From Crocinitomicaceae bacterium (GTDB taxonomy: Bacteria > Bacteroidota > Bacteroidia > Flavobacteriales_D > Sanyastnellaceae): a stretch of 64,000 nt of DNA. The notes below the pieces were generated by a model, which had not been told where the DNA came from, did not search any database, and saw only the letters and a program-made list of their open reading frames with translations. Of the stretch, positions 35,937 through 45,051 are shown in pieces; positions within the stretch are counted from its first letter, which is position 1; each line of letters starts with the position of its first letter. Where the stretch lies: contig PBMY01000004.1 of assembly GCA_002722795.1 (NCBI GenBank), forward strand, positions 1-64,000, given 5' to 3'. The position numbers were made by a program, and so were the translations under genes.

Positions 35937-37244
35937 ATGTCCAAAAACATTTACGATAGATTACTAGAGGGGAGCGCAAGTGTGAGCGTATTGGGTTTGG
36001 GATATGTTGGGCTTCCTATTGCTCTTGCATTTGCCAAGAAGGTTAAGGTAATTGGATTTGATATCAATAGTGATAGAGTTAAAATGATGAAGAAGGGCGA
36101 AGATCCTTCCGGAGAAATTCCCTCAAATGAATTTGCAGGGTGTGATATTCGTTTTACTAGTGATGCGTCTGATTTGGCCTCAGCTGATTTTCATATCGTA
36201 GCAGTTCCTACGCCGATTAACCCATCACAGCAACCTGATTTGGCCCCACTAATAAGTGCATCAAAAATCCTAGGGAGTATAATCAAGAAAGGTGACTATG
36301 TAGTTTATGAAAGTACCGTTTATCCCGGCTGCACCGAAGATGAATGCGTACCAATTCTAGAACATGAAAGTGGACTTGATATGGGTAGTGATTTTTCAGT
36401 GGGATATAGTCCAGAAAGAATCAATCCAGGCGATAAGGTCAATACCCTTGAAACTATAGTTAAAGTAGTTGGAGGATGCTGTCCTACAGCTACTGACCAA
36501 ATTGCATCAGTTTACGAATTGATAGTAAAAGCAGGTACACATAAAGTGAGTAGTATCAAGGTCGCTGAAGCATCTAAGATTATTGAAAACACTCAACGTG
36601 ACCTCAATATCGCTTTAGTAAATGAACTAAGTATTATCTTCAATAAAGTCGGCATCAACACCTATGAAGTTCTTGAAGCTGCAGGTACTAAGTGGAATTT
36701 CTTACCCTTCAGACCTGGATTAGTGGGGGGCCATTGCATTGGAATTGACCCGTATTATTTAACATGGAAGTCAAATAAACTAGGTTACCATGCCAAGGTC
36801 ATAAACTCAGCACGTTACGTTAACGACAGCATGGGATTTTATGTGGGCAAACAAACTGTCAAGAAAATTCTTGCTCGTGGCGTTAACGCACTTGGAGCAA
36901 AAGTTCTTGTCATGGGTTTAACATTTAAAGAAAATATTGAGGACATCCGTAACAGTAAGGTTGTTGATGTTGTGCGTGAGTTACAATCGTTCAACGTAGA
37001 AGTTGATGTTGTAGATCCACACGTTAAATCTGAAGATGCTGAAGCCGAATACGGAATTTCTCTTTTAGCCAAACCCTCTAAAGGAAATTACCACGCAGTA
37101 ATTGTTGCGGTAAATCACGATGAGTATTCTAGCTTGAGTGAGAGTGACTTTTCTGAGCTTCTAGTTGGAGGAGAAGGGGTGCTTGTTGATGTTAAGGGTT
37201 TCTTCAGAGATAAAATCAAAAATCTTGATTACTGGAGTCTGTAA
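35937..37244 (+). CDS. UDP-N-acetylglucosamine 6-dehydrogenase (WbpA/TviB type)
   Basis: The 435-residue NAD-dependent dehydrogenase has the N-terminal GLGYVGLPIALAFAKKVKVI, VPTPINPSQQPDL, YESTVYPGCTE and the catalytic HCIGIDPYYLT region. The block SPERINPGDK is characteristic of the WbpA/TviB/WecC class acting on UDP-GlcNAc or UDP-GlcNAcA-type substrates. It starts 11 bp after the WbpD-like gene. Together they suggest synthesis of a diacetamido-uronic acid; the WbpB-type 3-dehydrogenase is not present in this cluster. Confidence 0.9.
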   Translation: MSKNIYDRLLEGSASVSVLGLGYVGLPIALAFAKKVKVIGFDINSDRVKMMKKGEDPSGEIPSNEFAGCDIRFTSDASDLASADFHIVAVPTPINPSQQPDLAPLISASKILGSIIKKGDYVVYESTVYPGCTEDECVPILEHESGLDMGSDFSVGYSPERINPGDKVNTLETIVKVVGGCCPTATDQIASVYELIVKAGTHKVSSIKVAEASKIIENTQRDLNIALVNELSIIFNKVGINTYEVLEAAGTKWNFLPFRPGLVGGHCIGIDPYYLTWKSNKLGYHAKVINSARYVNDSMGFYVGKQTVKKILARGVNALGAKVLVMGLTFKENIEDIRNSKVVDVVRELQSFNVEVDVVDPHVKSEDAEAEYGISLLAKPSKGNYHAVIVAVNHDEYSSLSESDFSELLVGGEGVLVDVKGFFRDKIKNLDYWSL

Positions 37245-37262
37245 CTTTGATGGATAATTGAA

Positions 37263-38270
37263 ATGAGATCGTTTGAAAAAATATTAGTTACGGGAGGAGC
37301 CGGATTCATAGGATCTCACGTGATAAGATTCATGCTCGCTGAGCATTCAAACATCTCTATTGTCAATCTTGACGCTCTAACATATGCAGGTAATCTAGAA
37401 AATTTGAGCGACATTCGGAATTCAAAACGATACACCTTTGTAAAAGGTAATATTTGTGACGCTGAGCTTGTTGGATCGCTTTTTGCTGAACACAATTTCG
37501 ATTCAGTAATTCATCTCGCTGCTGAAAGCCACGTTGATAGAAGCATAGAAAATCCTATGACATTCCTCGAGACCAACATCATGGGCACTGCCGTGCTTTT
37601 AAATGCTGCGCTCGACTGTTGGAAAACAGAAGGATCTAGAGATATGTCAGGCAAAATGTTCTATCATGTAAGTACAGATGAGGTCTATGGATCATTGGGA
37701 GATACGGGGTTATTTACTGAAACTACTGCCTATGATCCTCGTAGCCCATACAGTGCGTCGAAGGCATCGAGCGACCACATCGTGAGGGCATATCATCACA
37801 CTTACGATATGCCAATAATTATCAGCAACTGTTCTAACAACTACGGCTCTCACCAGTACCCTGAAAAGCTAATCCCACTAATGATTGGCAATATCGTAAA
37901 CAACCAGCCACTGCCTGTTTACGGAGAGGGCATCAACGTTAGAGATTGGCTTTACGTTGAAGACCATGCGAGTGCAATAAATGCCATCCTGCACAATGGC
38001 GAAATCGGCGAAACCTACAATATCGGTGGACTCAACGAATGGCGTAATATCGATTTAGTTCATCTTCTCATCAAACTCGTGGACTCAGAACTAGGCCGCC
38101 TAGAAGGAACGTCTACCTCTCTCATTTCATTCGTAAAAGACAGAGCTGGCCACGACATGCGTTACGCAATTGACGCTACTAAACTATGTGACGGATTAGG
38201 ATGGAAACCGTCAGTGACATTCGAGCAGGGATTGCTTGAAACAGTTAAGTGGTATTTAGCTAATTCATAG
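37263..38270 (+). CDS. rfbB: dTDP-glucose 4,6-dehydratase
   Basis: This 335-residue extended short-chain dehydrogenase makes dTDP-4-keto-6-deoxyglucose from dTDP-glucose. Seen: VTGGAGFIGSHVIR, HLAAESHVDRSIENP, HVSTDEVYGSLG, YSASKASSDH and NCSNNYGSHQYPEKLIPLM, all diagnostic of RfbB/RmlB. The other rhamnose-path genes (rfbA, C, D) are not in this window. It follows the UDP-GlcNAc dehydrogenase by 18 bp, and ends 1 bp from the convergent acyltransferase. Confidence 0.95.
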   Translation: MRSFEKILVTGGAGFIGSHVIRFMLAEHSNISIVNLDALTYAGNLENLSDIRNSKRYTFVKGNICDAELVGSLFAEHNFDSVIHLAAESHVDRSIENPMTFLETNIMGTAVLLNAALDCWKTEGSRDMSGKMFYHVSTDEVYGSLGDTGLFTETTAYDPRSPYSASKASSDHIVRAYHHTYDMPIIISNCSNNYGSHQYPEKLIPLMIGNIVNNQPLPVYGEGINVRDWLYVEDHASAINAILHNGEIGETYNIGGLNEWRNIDLVHLLIKLVDSELGRLEGTSTSLISFVKDRAGHDMRYAIDATKLCDGLGWKPSVTFEQGLLETVKWYLANS

Positions 38271-38271
38271 A

Positions 38272-38901
38272 CTAATCTGTCTTTGCTGCTAGTATTGCTT
38301 CTAGCGAATCTTTTAGGATAACCTCAGTTTCAAGAGACTTAAATTTGATGGGTTCTCCCACGAACAGCTTACTATTACTTGGTAAGAAGACGTTCACTCC
38401 TTTAGGCATGGATTTGTACAATCCGTCAAGAAAAATAGGAACAACAGGAACATCAGGATGTCTTTGCACCATTAGGGCAATACCTTTTTTAAAATCCTGC
38501 ATCACTCCTGGCTCTCCCCTAGTTCCTTCAGGGTAAAGGATGATTGAATCTCCTTTTATTAAAAGATCACTCATGATTTGAAGCGCATCTGGGTCACCTA
38601 GTTTTTCAGGTCTCTTTCGCGGAATCAAAATTGCATTTACAAAATGCTTCATCAAAAATTCTTTGGTCGATTTATCTCCAAAAAAATCCTCAGCTGCTAT
38701 TGGATGAACCTTATGAACCATTGCTATGGGCATTGCGCTCATTATAGCCATTGAATCCAAATGACTATTGTGATTTGCAATAAGAATGAACTGTTTTTGA
38801 GATTTGAGAACACCCCTATTTATATACTTTACTCCTATGATTAACCTCAAAAAAGATCTCCAAATTACAGAGTGAACTAATATGAGGAGGAATCTTTTCA
38901 T
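38272..38901 (-). CDS. PlsC-type lysophospholipid acyltransferase
   Basis: The 209-residue product has the HX4D catalytic motif in ANHNSHLDS (His44, Asp49) and the substrate motif PEGTRGEPG. One hydrophobic N-terminal segment suggests membrane association. It would acylate a lysophosphatidate-like acceptor. It overlaps the CdsA gene by 1 bp and belongs to the four-gene cassette 38272-41250, so it may serve a special lipid and not bulk phospholipid. Confidence 0.88.
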   Translation of the reverse strand: MKRFLLILVHSVIWRSFLRLIIGVKYINRGVLKSQKQFILIANHNSHLDSMAIMSAMPIAMVHKVHPIAAEDFFGDKSTKEFLMKHFVNAILIPRKRPEKLGDPDALQIMSDLLIKGDSIILYPEGTRGEPGVMQDFKKGIALMVQRHPDVPVVPIFLDGLYKSMPKGVNVFLPSNSKLFVGEPIKFKSLETEVILKDSLEAILAAKTD

Positions 38902-39857
38902 TATACTAGTAGCATCAAATATACTATGTGAAAGAATGGTGATGCTGAAGTAGTCAAGCTATCAATTCTATCTAAATACCCGCCATGTCCTGGTATAGAA
39001 TCTCCCATATCTTTTATACCAAAATCTCTTTTTATTGCAGACACTATTGCATCTCCTATAAAGCCAAACAAGGCCACTGAAAAGCTAAGAAGAACTAGGT
39101 TCCATCCCTGATCGAGTGGAGTTAAAAAGCCCATGTAATATCCCACCACTGATGTACCTATTAAACCGCCAAGAAAACCCTCCCATGTCTTGTTTGGGCT
39201 TACTACAGGAAGAATCTTATGCTTACCAAAAATCTTCCCAAAAGTGAATTGCATCACATCATTTATTTGGGTTAGAAATATGAGAAACAAAAGGAGTCCC
39301 TTACCCATAGCAGGATCCTCATTGAGACTAGGGTGACAGACTAAAATTGCCATATGGCTAATCCCAAACACACTCAACACAAGAGACGAAGTCATCATAC
39401 CCATTGACCTTCCCATGTGCTTTTCATAACCGCTCATTACCATGAAGAATGGCACTATAATGAACATGAACACAGGAATGAATGAGAGGAATAAATTGTA
39501 CCAACCCATGTAGGCAAAATAGTATTGCACTGGGATGCACAAGTAGCAAATAAGTAGAGCTACCCTATCAGTTTTTCTAAGTTTAAGATGAGTATATATT
39601 TCCCTCAAAGCGAGGAATGAAAGAACCCCAAGACCAATACATGTTGCCATAGGCCCAGATAAAGTTGCAAATAAAAAGATTATGCATATCACCCACCACG
39701 ACCTAAGCCTAATAATCATTTCATCAATCAATTCTCCTGGTTTGGCCTTCTTCCAAAAAGCAAACAAAACGCTTGATGCAACAAGGATGCTGAATATAAC
39801 TATTACTACAACTTGAAGGTGACCTGCCACATCAATACTTGGGAAAATCTTGTTCAT
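38901..39857 (-). CDS. Phosphatidate cytidylyltransferase (CdsA family)
   Basis: The 318-residue membrane enzyme makes CDP-diacylglycerol from CTP and phosphatidate. The family signature is complete near the C-terminus: SAIKRDFGIKDMGDSIPGHG followed by GYLDRIDS, with SPNKTWEGFLGG upstream. About eight hydrophobic segments are seen. Its start overlaps the next upstream gene's stop by 4 bp; both appear translationally coupled. Confidence 0.93.
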   Translation of the reverse strand: MNKIFPSIDVAGHLQVVVIVIFSILVASSVLFAFWKKAKPGELIDEMIIRLRSWWVICIIFLFATLSGPMATCIGLGVLSFLALREIYTHLKLRKTDRVALLICYLCIPVQYYFAYMGWYNLFLSFIPVFMFIIVPFFMVMSGYEKHMGRSMGMMTSSLVLSVFGISHMAILVCHPSLNEDPAMGKGLLLFLIFLTQINDVMQFTFGKIFGKHKILPVVSPNKTWEGFLGGLIGTSVVGYYMGFLTPLDQGWNLVLLSFSVALFGFIGDAIVSAIKRDFGIKDMGDSIPGHGGYLDRIDSLTTSASPFFHIVYLMLLV

Positions 39858-40450
39858 TTTATTGAATATTTGAGTCTAATAACAGAGCTAAGAGAAACCA
39901 ATCCTATAGCTATTGCAAATATGTATTTTAAATAAGGTTCAACTCCTGTATCAAAATAGAACAAAAGACATATCACGCCTACCAACGTAGCCCTATCACT
40001 TTTACCCATGGGGCCATCATATCTTCTTTCTCCACCCATTGCTTTACCAAGAATTCCACAAAATTCATTTATCGTACTTAGTACAATAAAGCTGAATGCA
40101 AGCCTGAAATCTAACCCCTCTAAAAACAATAATGGATAGAATATCGCAACATCGCTTACAATGTCACCAACCTCGTTTAGCATCTCTCCAGTCCTCGACT
40201 GTAAATCATAAACTCGCGCCATCATCCCATCAAGAGCGTTGAGCATCATTCTAAAAAGGAGGCCCAAAGTAACGTACAAGTAATATGTATTATTAGAATC
40301 TGCTTCGGAAAATAAACAACCTAGAAAAAATGACAATAAAATTGCCAAAACCGAAAGCAGATTTGGCGTAAGACCCAACTTCCTCAAGACCTTAAGAAGC
40401 GGTGTAAGTAGCTTCTGAAATGCAGGCTTTATTTTATAAGTGGATATCAT
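39854..40450 (-). CDS. CDP-alcohol phosphatidyltransferase with Asn-substituted metal motif
   Basis: The 198-residue membrane protein has about six hydrophobic segments. The family motif D-x2-D-G-x2-A-R-x8-G-x3-D-x3-D appears here as N71-x2-D74-G75-x2-A78-R79-x8-G88-x3-N92-x3-D96, so the first and third aspartates are asparagine. The last one and the DG are kept. I recall similar N-x2-DG sequences near CdsA/PlsC cassettes of other bacteria, so it may be a real subfamily. Product lipid and acceptor alcohol are unknown. Confidence 0.82.
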   Translation of the reverse strand: MISTYKIKPAFQKLLTPLLKVLRKLGLTPNLLSVLAILLSFFLGCLFSEADSNNTYYLYVTLGLLFRMMLNALDGMMARVYDLQSRTGEMLNEVGDIVSDVAIFYPLLFLEGLDFRLAFSFIVLSTINEFCGILGKAMGGERRYDGPMGKSDRATLVGVICLLFYFDTGVEPYLKYIFAIAIGLVSLSSVIRLKYSIK

Positions 40451-41250
40451 TTTTTCAACTTTTCAAATTTATCCCAATCGTACACATCTCGTCGAGCGCT
40501 ACTTGTAAAACTACCCTTTTCTAGAAAATGTTCAATCTCTGAACCTATTACATCAAATCTGAAATACATCTCGTCGTGATTTAAAACAGTATGGAAATAG
40601 TCGTCGAGGTTTGGATCTATTTGATATGGATTGAAATTGTATTCACCATAGCTATCAGATGCCTTTCTAAAAAATCGCATCAGTGGAGTTGCTTTGTTTT
40701 CAATGATCAATCCAACTTTTACACCCTTTGCTGAGTCTAGGGGCTTTTTTTCTGCAAGACTAAACTCTTTAATCACCCTGCCTATCGTGAGAAATGAAAT
40801 TAATTTTATTTTGTCTACTACAACATCGGGCGCCCTTTCCTGAATGGGGCTTCTGTCGTAGATAATTGTATTGATGTTGCCAAAACCTTCAGCCTCAATA
40901 TGTCTGTTCAGCACATACCCACCAATGATGTAGCACAACACTGAAACCTCTTTGTATTGTTGGAGATTTTGAGCTTTATAGAAGTCTGAAAAATTCTGAA
41001 TACAGCCATCTAAAGACTTTCTATCCTTGTAATCTGGGATGAAAAAGTCATAGCCAAGGGTTTTAAAATATGCAGTTTGCTTTTTGCGATTCTTTCGAGA
41101 ATCGCCAAACCCATTTAAAATTACAACAGCTGTTTTTTCGCTAACATTTTTATCGCCATCGACATGAATTATTTCTTGGGCATCTAGACTAACACTTAAA
41201 AGCATAGACGCGCCTAAAATAATTCCCAAATGTTTGATTAAAATATGCAT
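40447..41250 (-). CDS. Secreted alpha/beta-hydrolase-like protein
   Basis: The 267-residue product has a signal peptide (about 1-25, SLDAQE). The core VVILNGFGDSRKNRKKQTAY and the pattern GYDFFIPDYKDR look like the first strands of an alpha/beta hydrolase. At the expected nucleophile elbow the sequence is LCYIIGGYVL, with no GxSxG serine, so catalysis is doubtful or uses another residue. It overlaps the CDP-alcohol transferase gene by 4 bp and is the first gene of the lipid cassette. Function unknown. Confidence 0.5.
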   Translation of the reverse strand: MHILIKHLGIILGASMLLSVSLDAQEIIHVDGDKNVSEKTAVVILNGFGDSRKNRKKQTAYFKTLGYDFFIPDYKDRKSLDGCIQNFSDFYKAQNLQQYKEVSVLCYIIGGYVLNRHIEAEGFGNINTIIYDRSPIQERAPDVVVDKIKLISFLTIGRVIKEFSLAEKKPLDSAKGVKVGLIIENKATPLMRFFRKASDSYGEYNFNPYQIDPNLDDYFHTVLNHDEMYFRFDVIGSEIEHFLEKGSFTSSARRDVYDWDKFEKLKK

Positions 41251-41281
41251 TAGCAGAAATAATTTAATTAATCACAAAGGC

Positions 41282-41614
41282 TTATCCAACAGGCGCCAAC
41301 TTGACTTCTAAACCATCAACTTCATTTCGCAGTTGAATTTGGCAACCCAATCTGCTATTATCCTCTACGTTAAATGCTTCATCTAGCATATCCTCCTCAT
41401 CATCAGATCGGTCAGGCAATTCATGATCACTTTTAACGTACATATGACAACTTGCACACATAGCCATACCTCCGCAAGTACCCTCAACAGGCAAATCATA
41501 ACTCTTACAAAGCTCCATCATATTCATATTCATATCTGTAGGTCCCTCGAGCTCGTGGCGCTCACCTTCCCTATCGATTACTATGATAGTTATGATGTTG
41601 GGGTCGTTTGACAT
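41282..41614 (-). CDS. 2Fe-2S ferredoxin (adrenodoxin type)
   Basis: The 110-residue electron carrier has the cluster ligands in GTCGGMAMCASCHMYV (C-x5-C-x2-C) and a final Cys in RLGCQIQL. The acidic DRSDDEEDML stretch is the typical partner-binding region. It is the last gene of the Fe-S operon, 17 bp after the ferredoxin reductase gene, so it is very likely its redox partner. Confidence 0.92.
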   Translation of the reverse strand: MSNDPNIITIIVIDREGERHELEGPTDMNMNMMELCKSYDLPVEGTCGGMAMCASCHMYVKSDHELPDRSDDEEDMLDEAFNVEDNSRLGCQIQLRNEVDGLEVKLAPVG

Positions 41615-41631
41615 AAGTACTTGGAATCTAA

Positions 41632-42642
41632 TTATTCGAAACCATTTACTCCGTTAACAGTAGTATACTTAAGGACTAAATTCTTATCTGGATAGATTCT
41701 CTTAAACGCTGACTGAACCATCAACGTAGCCTCATGAAATCCACAGAGAATTAGCTTCAACTTTCCAGGATATGTATTGATATCACCGATGGCATATATA
41801 CCCGGTACGTTTGTTTGATAATCAATCGTATCCACATCGATTGAGTTTTTGCTGATATTCAAATTCCAATCTGCTATTGGACCAAGCTTGGGGCTAAGGC
41901 CAAACAACGGGACCCAATGGTCTGCCTTGATTACTTTCTCACCGTCAGCTTTGTGCTTCACTCTTACGCTCTCGAGCTTACCATCTCCGTCAACACCAAC
42001 AACTTCGCAGTTGACAACAAGATTGATTTTCCCAGCTTCCGCAAGATCCATGACTTTCTGAACGCTATCTGGATGACCTCTAAATCCTGAACGTCTATGA
42101 ACAAGAGTAACCTCTTCTGCCACTCCATCAGCAAGGAATACAGTCCAATCTAAGGCCGAATCACCACCACCACTAATCACAACTTTTTTTCCCCTGTAAA
42201 ATTCAGGATCCTTGATTATGTACTCAACCCCGTGGTCTTCATAATTTGACAGATTCTCAACAGGTGGTTTACGAGGTTCAAAACATCCAAGACCAGCTGC
42301 AATAGCAATTACTGGCGCCCTGTGTTTAGTCCCCTTATTTGTTGTTAAAATAAACTGATCCTCTTCGTCCTTTTCTATAAACTCAGCTCTTTCACCCAAA
42401 GTAAAACCAGGCTTAAAAGGAGAAATCTGCTCCATAAGCTTATCAGTAAGGTCACCAGCTAATATTTCAGGATAAGCAGGAATATCGAAAATTGGTTTCT
42501 TTGGATAAATCTCAGAACATTGACCTCCGGGTTGAGGTAGTGAATCAATTAGATGGCATCTAAGCTTTAATAAGCCAGCTTCAAACACCGTAAACAAGCC
42601 GCATGGACCTGCTCCAATAATTAAAATATCAGTTTGAATCAT
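41632..42642 (-). CDS. Ferredoxin--NADP reductase, thioredoxin-reductase-like type
   Basis: The 336-residue flavoprotein moves electrons between NADPH and ferredoxin. FAD loop GAGPCGLFTVFEA, the QPGGQC block and NADP-binding GGGDSALDW are seen. It lacks the CxxC of thioredoxin reductase, so it is the YumC-type reductase. It overlaps the NifU-like gene by 4 bp and lies directly upstream of the ferredoxin gene. Confidence 0.92.
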   Translation of the reverse strand: MIQTDILIIGAGPCGLFTVFEAGLLKLRCHLIDSLPQPGGQCSEIYPKKPIFDIPAYPEILAGDLTDKLMEQISPFKPGFTLGERAEFIEKDEEDQFILTTNKGTKHRAPVIAIAAGLGCFEPRKPPVENLSNYEDHGVEYIIKDPEFYRGKKVVISGGGDSALDWTVFLADGVAEEVTLVHRRSGFRGHPDSVQKVMDLAEAGKINLVVNCEVVGVDGDGKLESVRVKHKADGEKVIKADHWVPLFGLSPKLGPIADWNLNISKNSIDVDTIDYQTNVPGIYAIGDINTYPGKLKLILCGFHEATLMVQSAFKRIYPDKNLVLKYTTVNGVNGFE

Positions 42643-42917
42643 AAGTTGATTGCTTCAATAGCGGTTATCTCAGGAGCAACATTTTTAATAGCAGACTCTA
42701 CTCCTCCTTTCATTGTCATATTAATCATTGTACAGTCCACGCATGCACCGTGCAACTGAACTTTAGCCACTAAGTCATCTGTTATTTCAACTAGGGTGAT
42801 ATTACCAGAATCTGCCTCCAAATAAGGGCGTAATTCAGATAATGCATCTTGAATCTTGGCAGCAAGTTCTTGATGCTTACCAAAGTGATCTAGAGTTTTG
42901 ATTTGGGCTTTACTCAT
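42639..42917 (-). CDS. NifU-like Fe-S scaffold protein (C-terminal domain type)
   Basis: The 92-residue protein is a stand-alone NifU C-terminal domain with the cluster-binding GACVDCTMI (CxxC) motif. It starts inside the end of the Mrp gene (4-bp overlap) and overlaps the reductase gene by 4 bp. It probably receives or delivers an Fe-S cluster along with Mrp. Confidence 0.9.
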   Translation of the reverse strand: MSKAQIKTLDHFGKHQELAAKIQDALSELRPYLEADSGNITLVEITDDLVAKVQLHGACVDCTMINMTMKGGVESAIKNVAPEITAIEAINL

Positions 42918-43981
42918 GAGTATACGTTTTTACCTAGGACACCTAGCAAGTTAGAAACTACAGCTCGAAAAGCAGCAGAAGCGTCTGAATCAGTTTGCAT
43001 AACTGCTGGCCTTCCAACATCGCCTGCCTCCCTAACAGTCTGCATTAGTGGTAATTCTCCAAGGAATGGAACATCTAATGTCTCTGACAATCTCTTCACT
43101 CCATCCCTTCCAAAAATGTGGTACTTTTTCTCAGGAGCATCCTCAGGAGTGAAATATGCCATGTTCTCTATCATACCCAATACAGGAACATTAACAGCAT
43201 CTAATCTAAACATCCCAACTCCCTTCCTTGCATCGGCTAAAGCAACATCCTGTGGTGTACTTACCACAACGGCACCTGAAAGCTTTACGGTTTGAACTAA
43301 ACTCAAGTGAATATCACCCGTACCAGGCGGCAAATCAATTATCATATAATCAAGATCCCCCCAAGTAGCCTCAGTGAACAACTGCTTTAATGCCTTTGAT
43401 GCCATTGGGCCCCTCCAAACTATCGCTTGGTCTGGATCAGCAAAGAAACCAATTGACAAAATCTTCACGCCATACTTTTCGATTGGCTTCATCAACTGCT
43501 TACCATTTACATCCACAGGCTCAGGCTTCTCATCAGTGACTCCAAACATCGTAGGCACACTTGGTCCATAAATATCAGCGTCACAGATGCCCACTCTATA
43601 ACCAAGTTGAGAAAGGGCTATGGTTAAATTAGAACTCACTGTACTCTTTCCAACTCCACCCTTCCCGGAAGCAACAGCAATTATATTCTTTACACCAGGT
43701 AGAACTTTTCTAGTCTCAATAGTTCTCTCATCATCAGCAAGTGACACCACTTCAATTTCTATCTCTACATCAGCACCGAACTTCCTTTCAATAGTAAATT
43801 CAACAGCCTCTTGAATTCTTTTTCGAGCGTGCATGGCAGGATTTGAAGACTTGATAGTTGCAACAACCTTATTGTCTGTTACTTCAAGCTTTTTGACAAG
43901 GTCTAAAGACACGATATCTTTGCCCAAATCGGGCTCCATTATACCGCTTAACGCTTCGACTACTGCTTCTTTTTTTAGCAT
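42914..43981 (-). CDS. Mrp/ApbC-family Fe-S carrier ATPase
   Basis: The 355-residue protein has an N-terminal MIP18/DUF59 domain (1-90, SGIMEPDLGKDIVSLDL) and a MinD-like ATPase with GKGGVGKS at about 109-116 and DIYGPSVP. It carries 4Fe-4S clusters to apoproteins. The typical CxxC of Mrp proteins is not visible, as in several Bacteroidota homologues. First gene of the operon Mrp-NifU-reductase-ferredoxin. Confidence 0.9.
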   Translation of the reverse strand: MLKKEAVVEALSGIMEPDLGKDIVSLDLVKKLEVTDNKVVATIKSSNPAMHARKRIQEAVEFTIERKFGADVEIEIEVVSLADDERTIETRKVLPGVKNIIAVASGKGGVGKSTVSSNLTIALSQLGYRVGICDADIYGPSVPTMFGVTDEKPEPVDVNGKQLMKPIEKYGVKILSIGFFADPDQAIVWRGPMASKALKQLFTEATWGDLDYMIIDLPPGTGDIHLSLVQTVKLSGAVVVSTPQDVALADARKGVGMFRLDAVNVPVLGMIENMAYFTPEDAPEKKYHIFGRDGVKRLSETLDVPFLGELPLMQTVREAGDVGRPAVMQTDSDASAAFRAVVSNLLGVLGKNVYS

Positions 43982-44327
43982 CGCTTTAATTCAGTCTTCA
44001 AAGTTCGGTAATAGTGTCTCAAAACACCACATCAAAGTCGACAACTTATTCATTTTTTAAACTAATTGCTTCCAATTCCAACATCTTAGCTATACACTTT
44101 TTTAGGGGGAGTGGTATGGTGGAGTGTACCTGAAAGTATGCATTTATATTGAAAATCTATGGGCTAGCGCCTACAGCTCTATTCCAAAACTTCTATATAG
44201 AGCCCATCCAACTCTTCTAACTTGCCCTTGTATCTCCCAAGTATCTAGAAATTATTCCATAAGCGTTTACTCTAATTTATGTAATTAAGCTAGTAAACTC
44301 ATATACACCATACACCATAGTTAAAGC
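43982..44327. other. 346-bp intergenic region without a supported gene
   Basis: A short minus-strand frame ends at 44179-44181 and reads GRYKGKLEELDGLYIEVLE after an in-frame stop at 44245-44247. It looks protein-like but is only 21 codons. A tandem CATACACCATA-like repeat occurs near 44300. No tRNA, terminator or promoter box was found. It may hold the remnant of a lost gene. Confidence 0.3.
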
Positions 44328-45011
44328 TCAAACCTTCAGTTGTAGAAAGTGAATTTTTTTACCCTCTTTAAGCCACCTCTTTTCATAGAATGTCTTTATT
44401 TCTAGAGCAGATTTAAGTTCGGGATCAACTCTGTTGATTAATTCTCCATATACATCTTTAGAATCAAGTTGTATATCATATCCTTTTTCTAAATATCCTT
44501 CTTTTGACAGGTCATAAAGAAGAACAGAATCTGATTTTATATTAATAAGACTTCCTGACTTGAGAATATTCTTGTATTTCTCAATGTAGAATGGAGAAGT
44601 AATACGCTTAGTCCCACTTTTATCTTTAGGCTGAGGATCAGAAAAAGTAATCCAAATATCACTTACCTCGTCTTTTTCAAAAAATCTTTCAATGAATTCT
44701 AACCTTGTTCTAAGGAATGCAACATTGGAAATTTCTTCCTCTTGTGCAGTCTTAGCACCACGCCAAAACCTATGACCTTTTATATCTAATCCTACAAAAT
44801 TTCTGTTAGGATGTTGTCTTGCAAGACCCAATGTATACTCACCTTTACCACATCCAAGCTCAAGAGTAATTGGATTTTCGTTTACGAATATTTCAGACCA
44901 TTTTCCCTTCATATCTCCATCCACTCCTCTCAATGCTGCTTGAAGATCTGGTTCAAAAACGTGATCAAAACCCTCGTTCTCTTTCCACCTTTTGAGTTTA
45001 TCCTTTCCCAT
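44328..45011 (-). CDS. trmB: tRNA (guanine-N7)-methyltransferase
   Basis: The ATG at 45011 (MGKDKLKRWKENEGFDHVFE) gives 227 residues. SAM-dependent methylation of G46 in tRNA is the known role. Seen: ELGCGKGEYTLGLA (SAM loop), VGLDIKGHRFWRGAK, and the active site ITFSDPQPKDKSGTKRITSP with Asp and Arg/Lys. The frame stays open upstream but overlaps the divergent tadA gene. The WITFSDPQP block (others DPWPK) is the usual Bacteroidota variant. Confidence 0.93.
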   Translation of the reverse strand: MGKDKLKRWKENEGFDHVFEPDLQAALRGVDGDMKGKWSEIFVNENPITLELGCGKGEYTLGLARQHPNRNFVGLDIKGHRFWRGAKTAQEEEISNVAFLRTRLEFIERFFEKDEVSDIWITFSDPQPKDKSGTKRITSPFYIEKYKNILKSGSLINIKSDSVLLYDLSKEGYLEKGYDIQLDSKDVYGELINRVDPELKSALEIKTFYEKRWLKEGKKIHFLQLKV

Positions 45012-45051
45012 TTTGCATACAAAATTAGCAAGTTGTCCCCAACTTTGCAGT

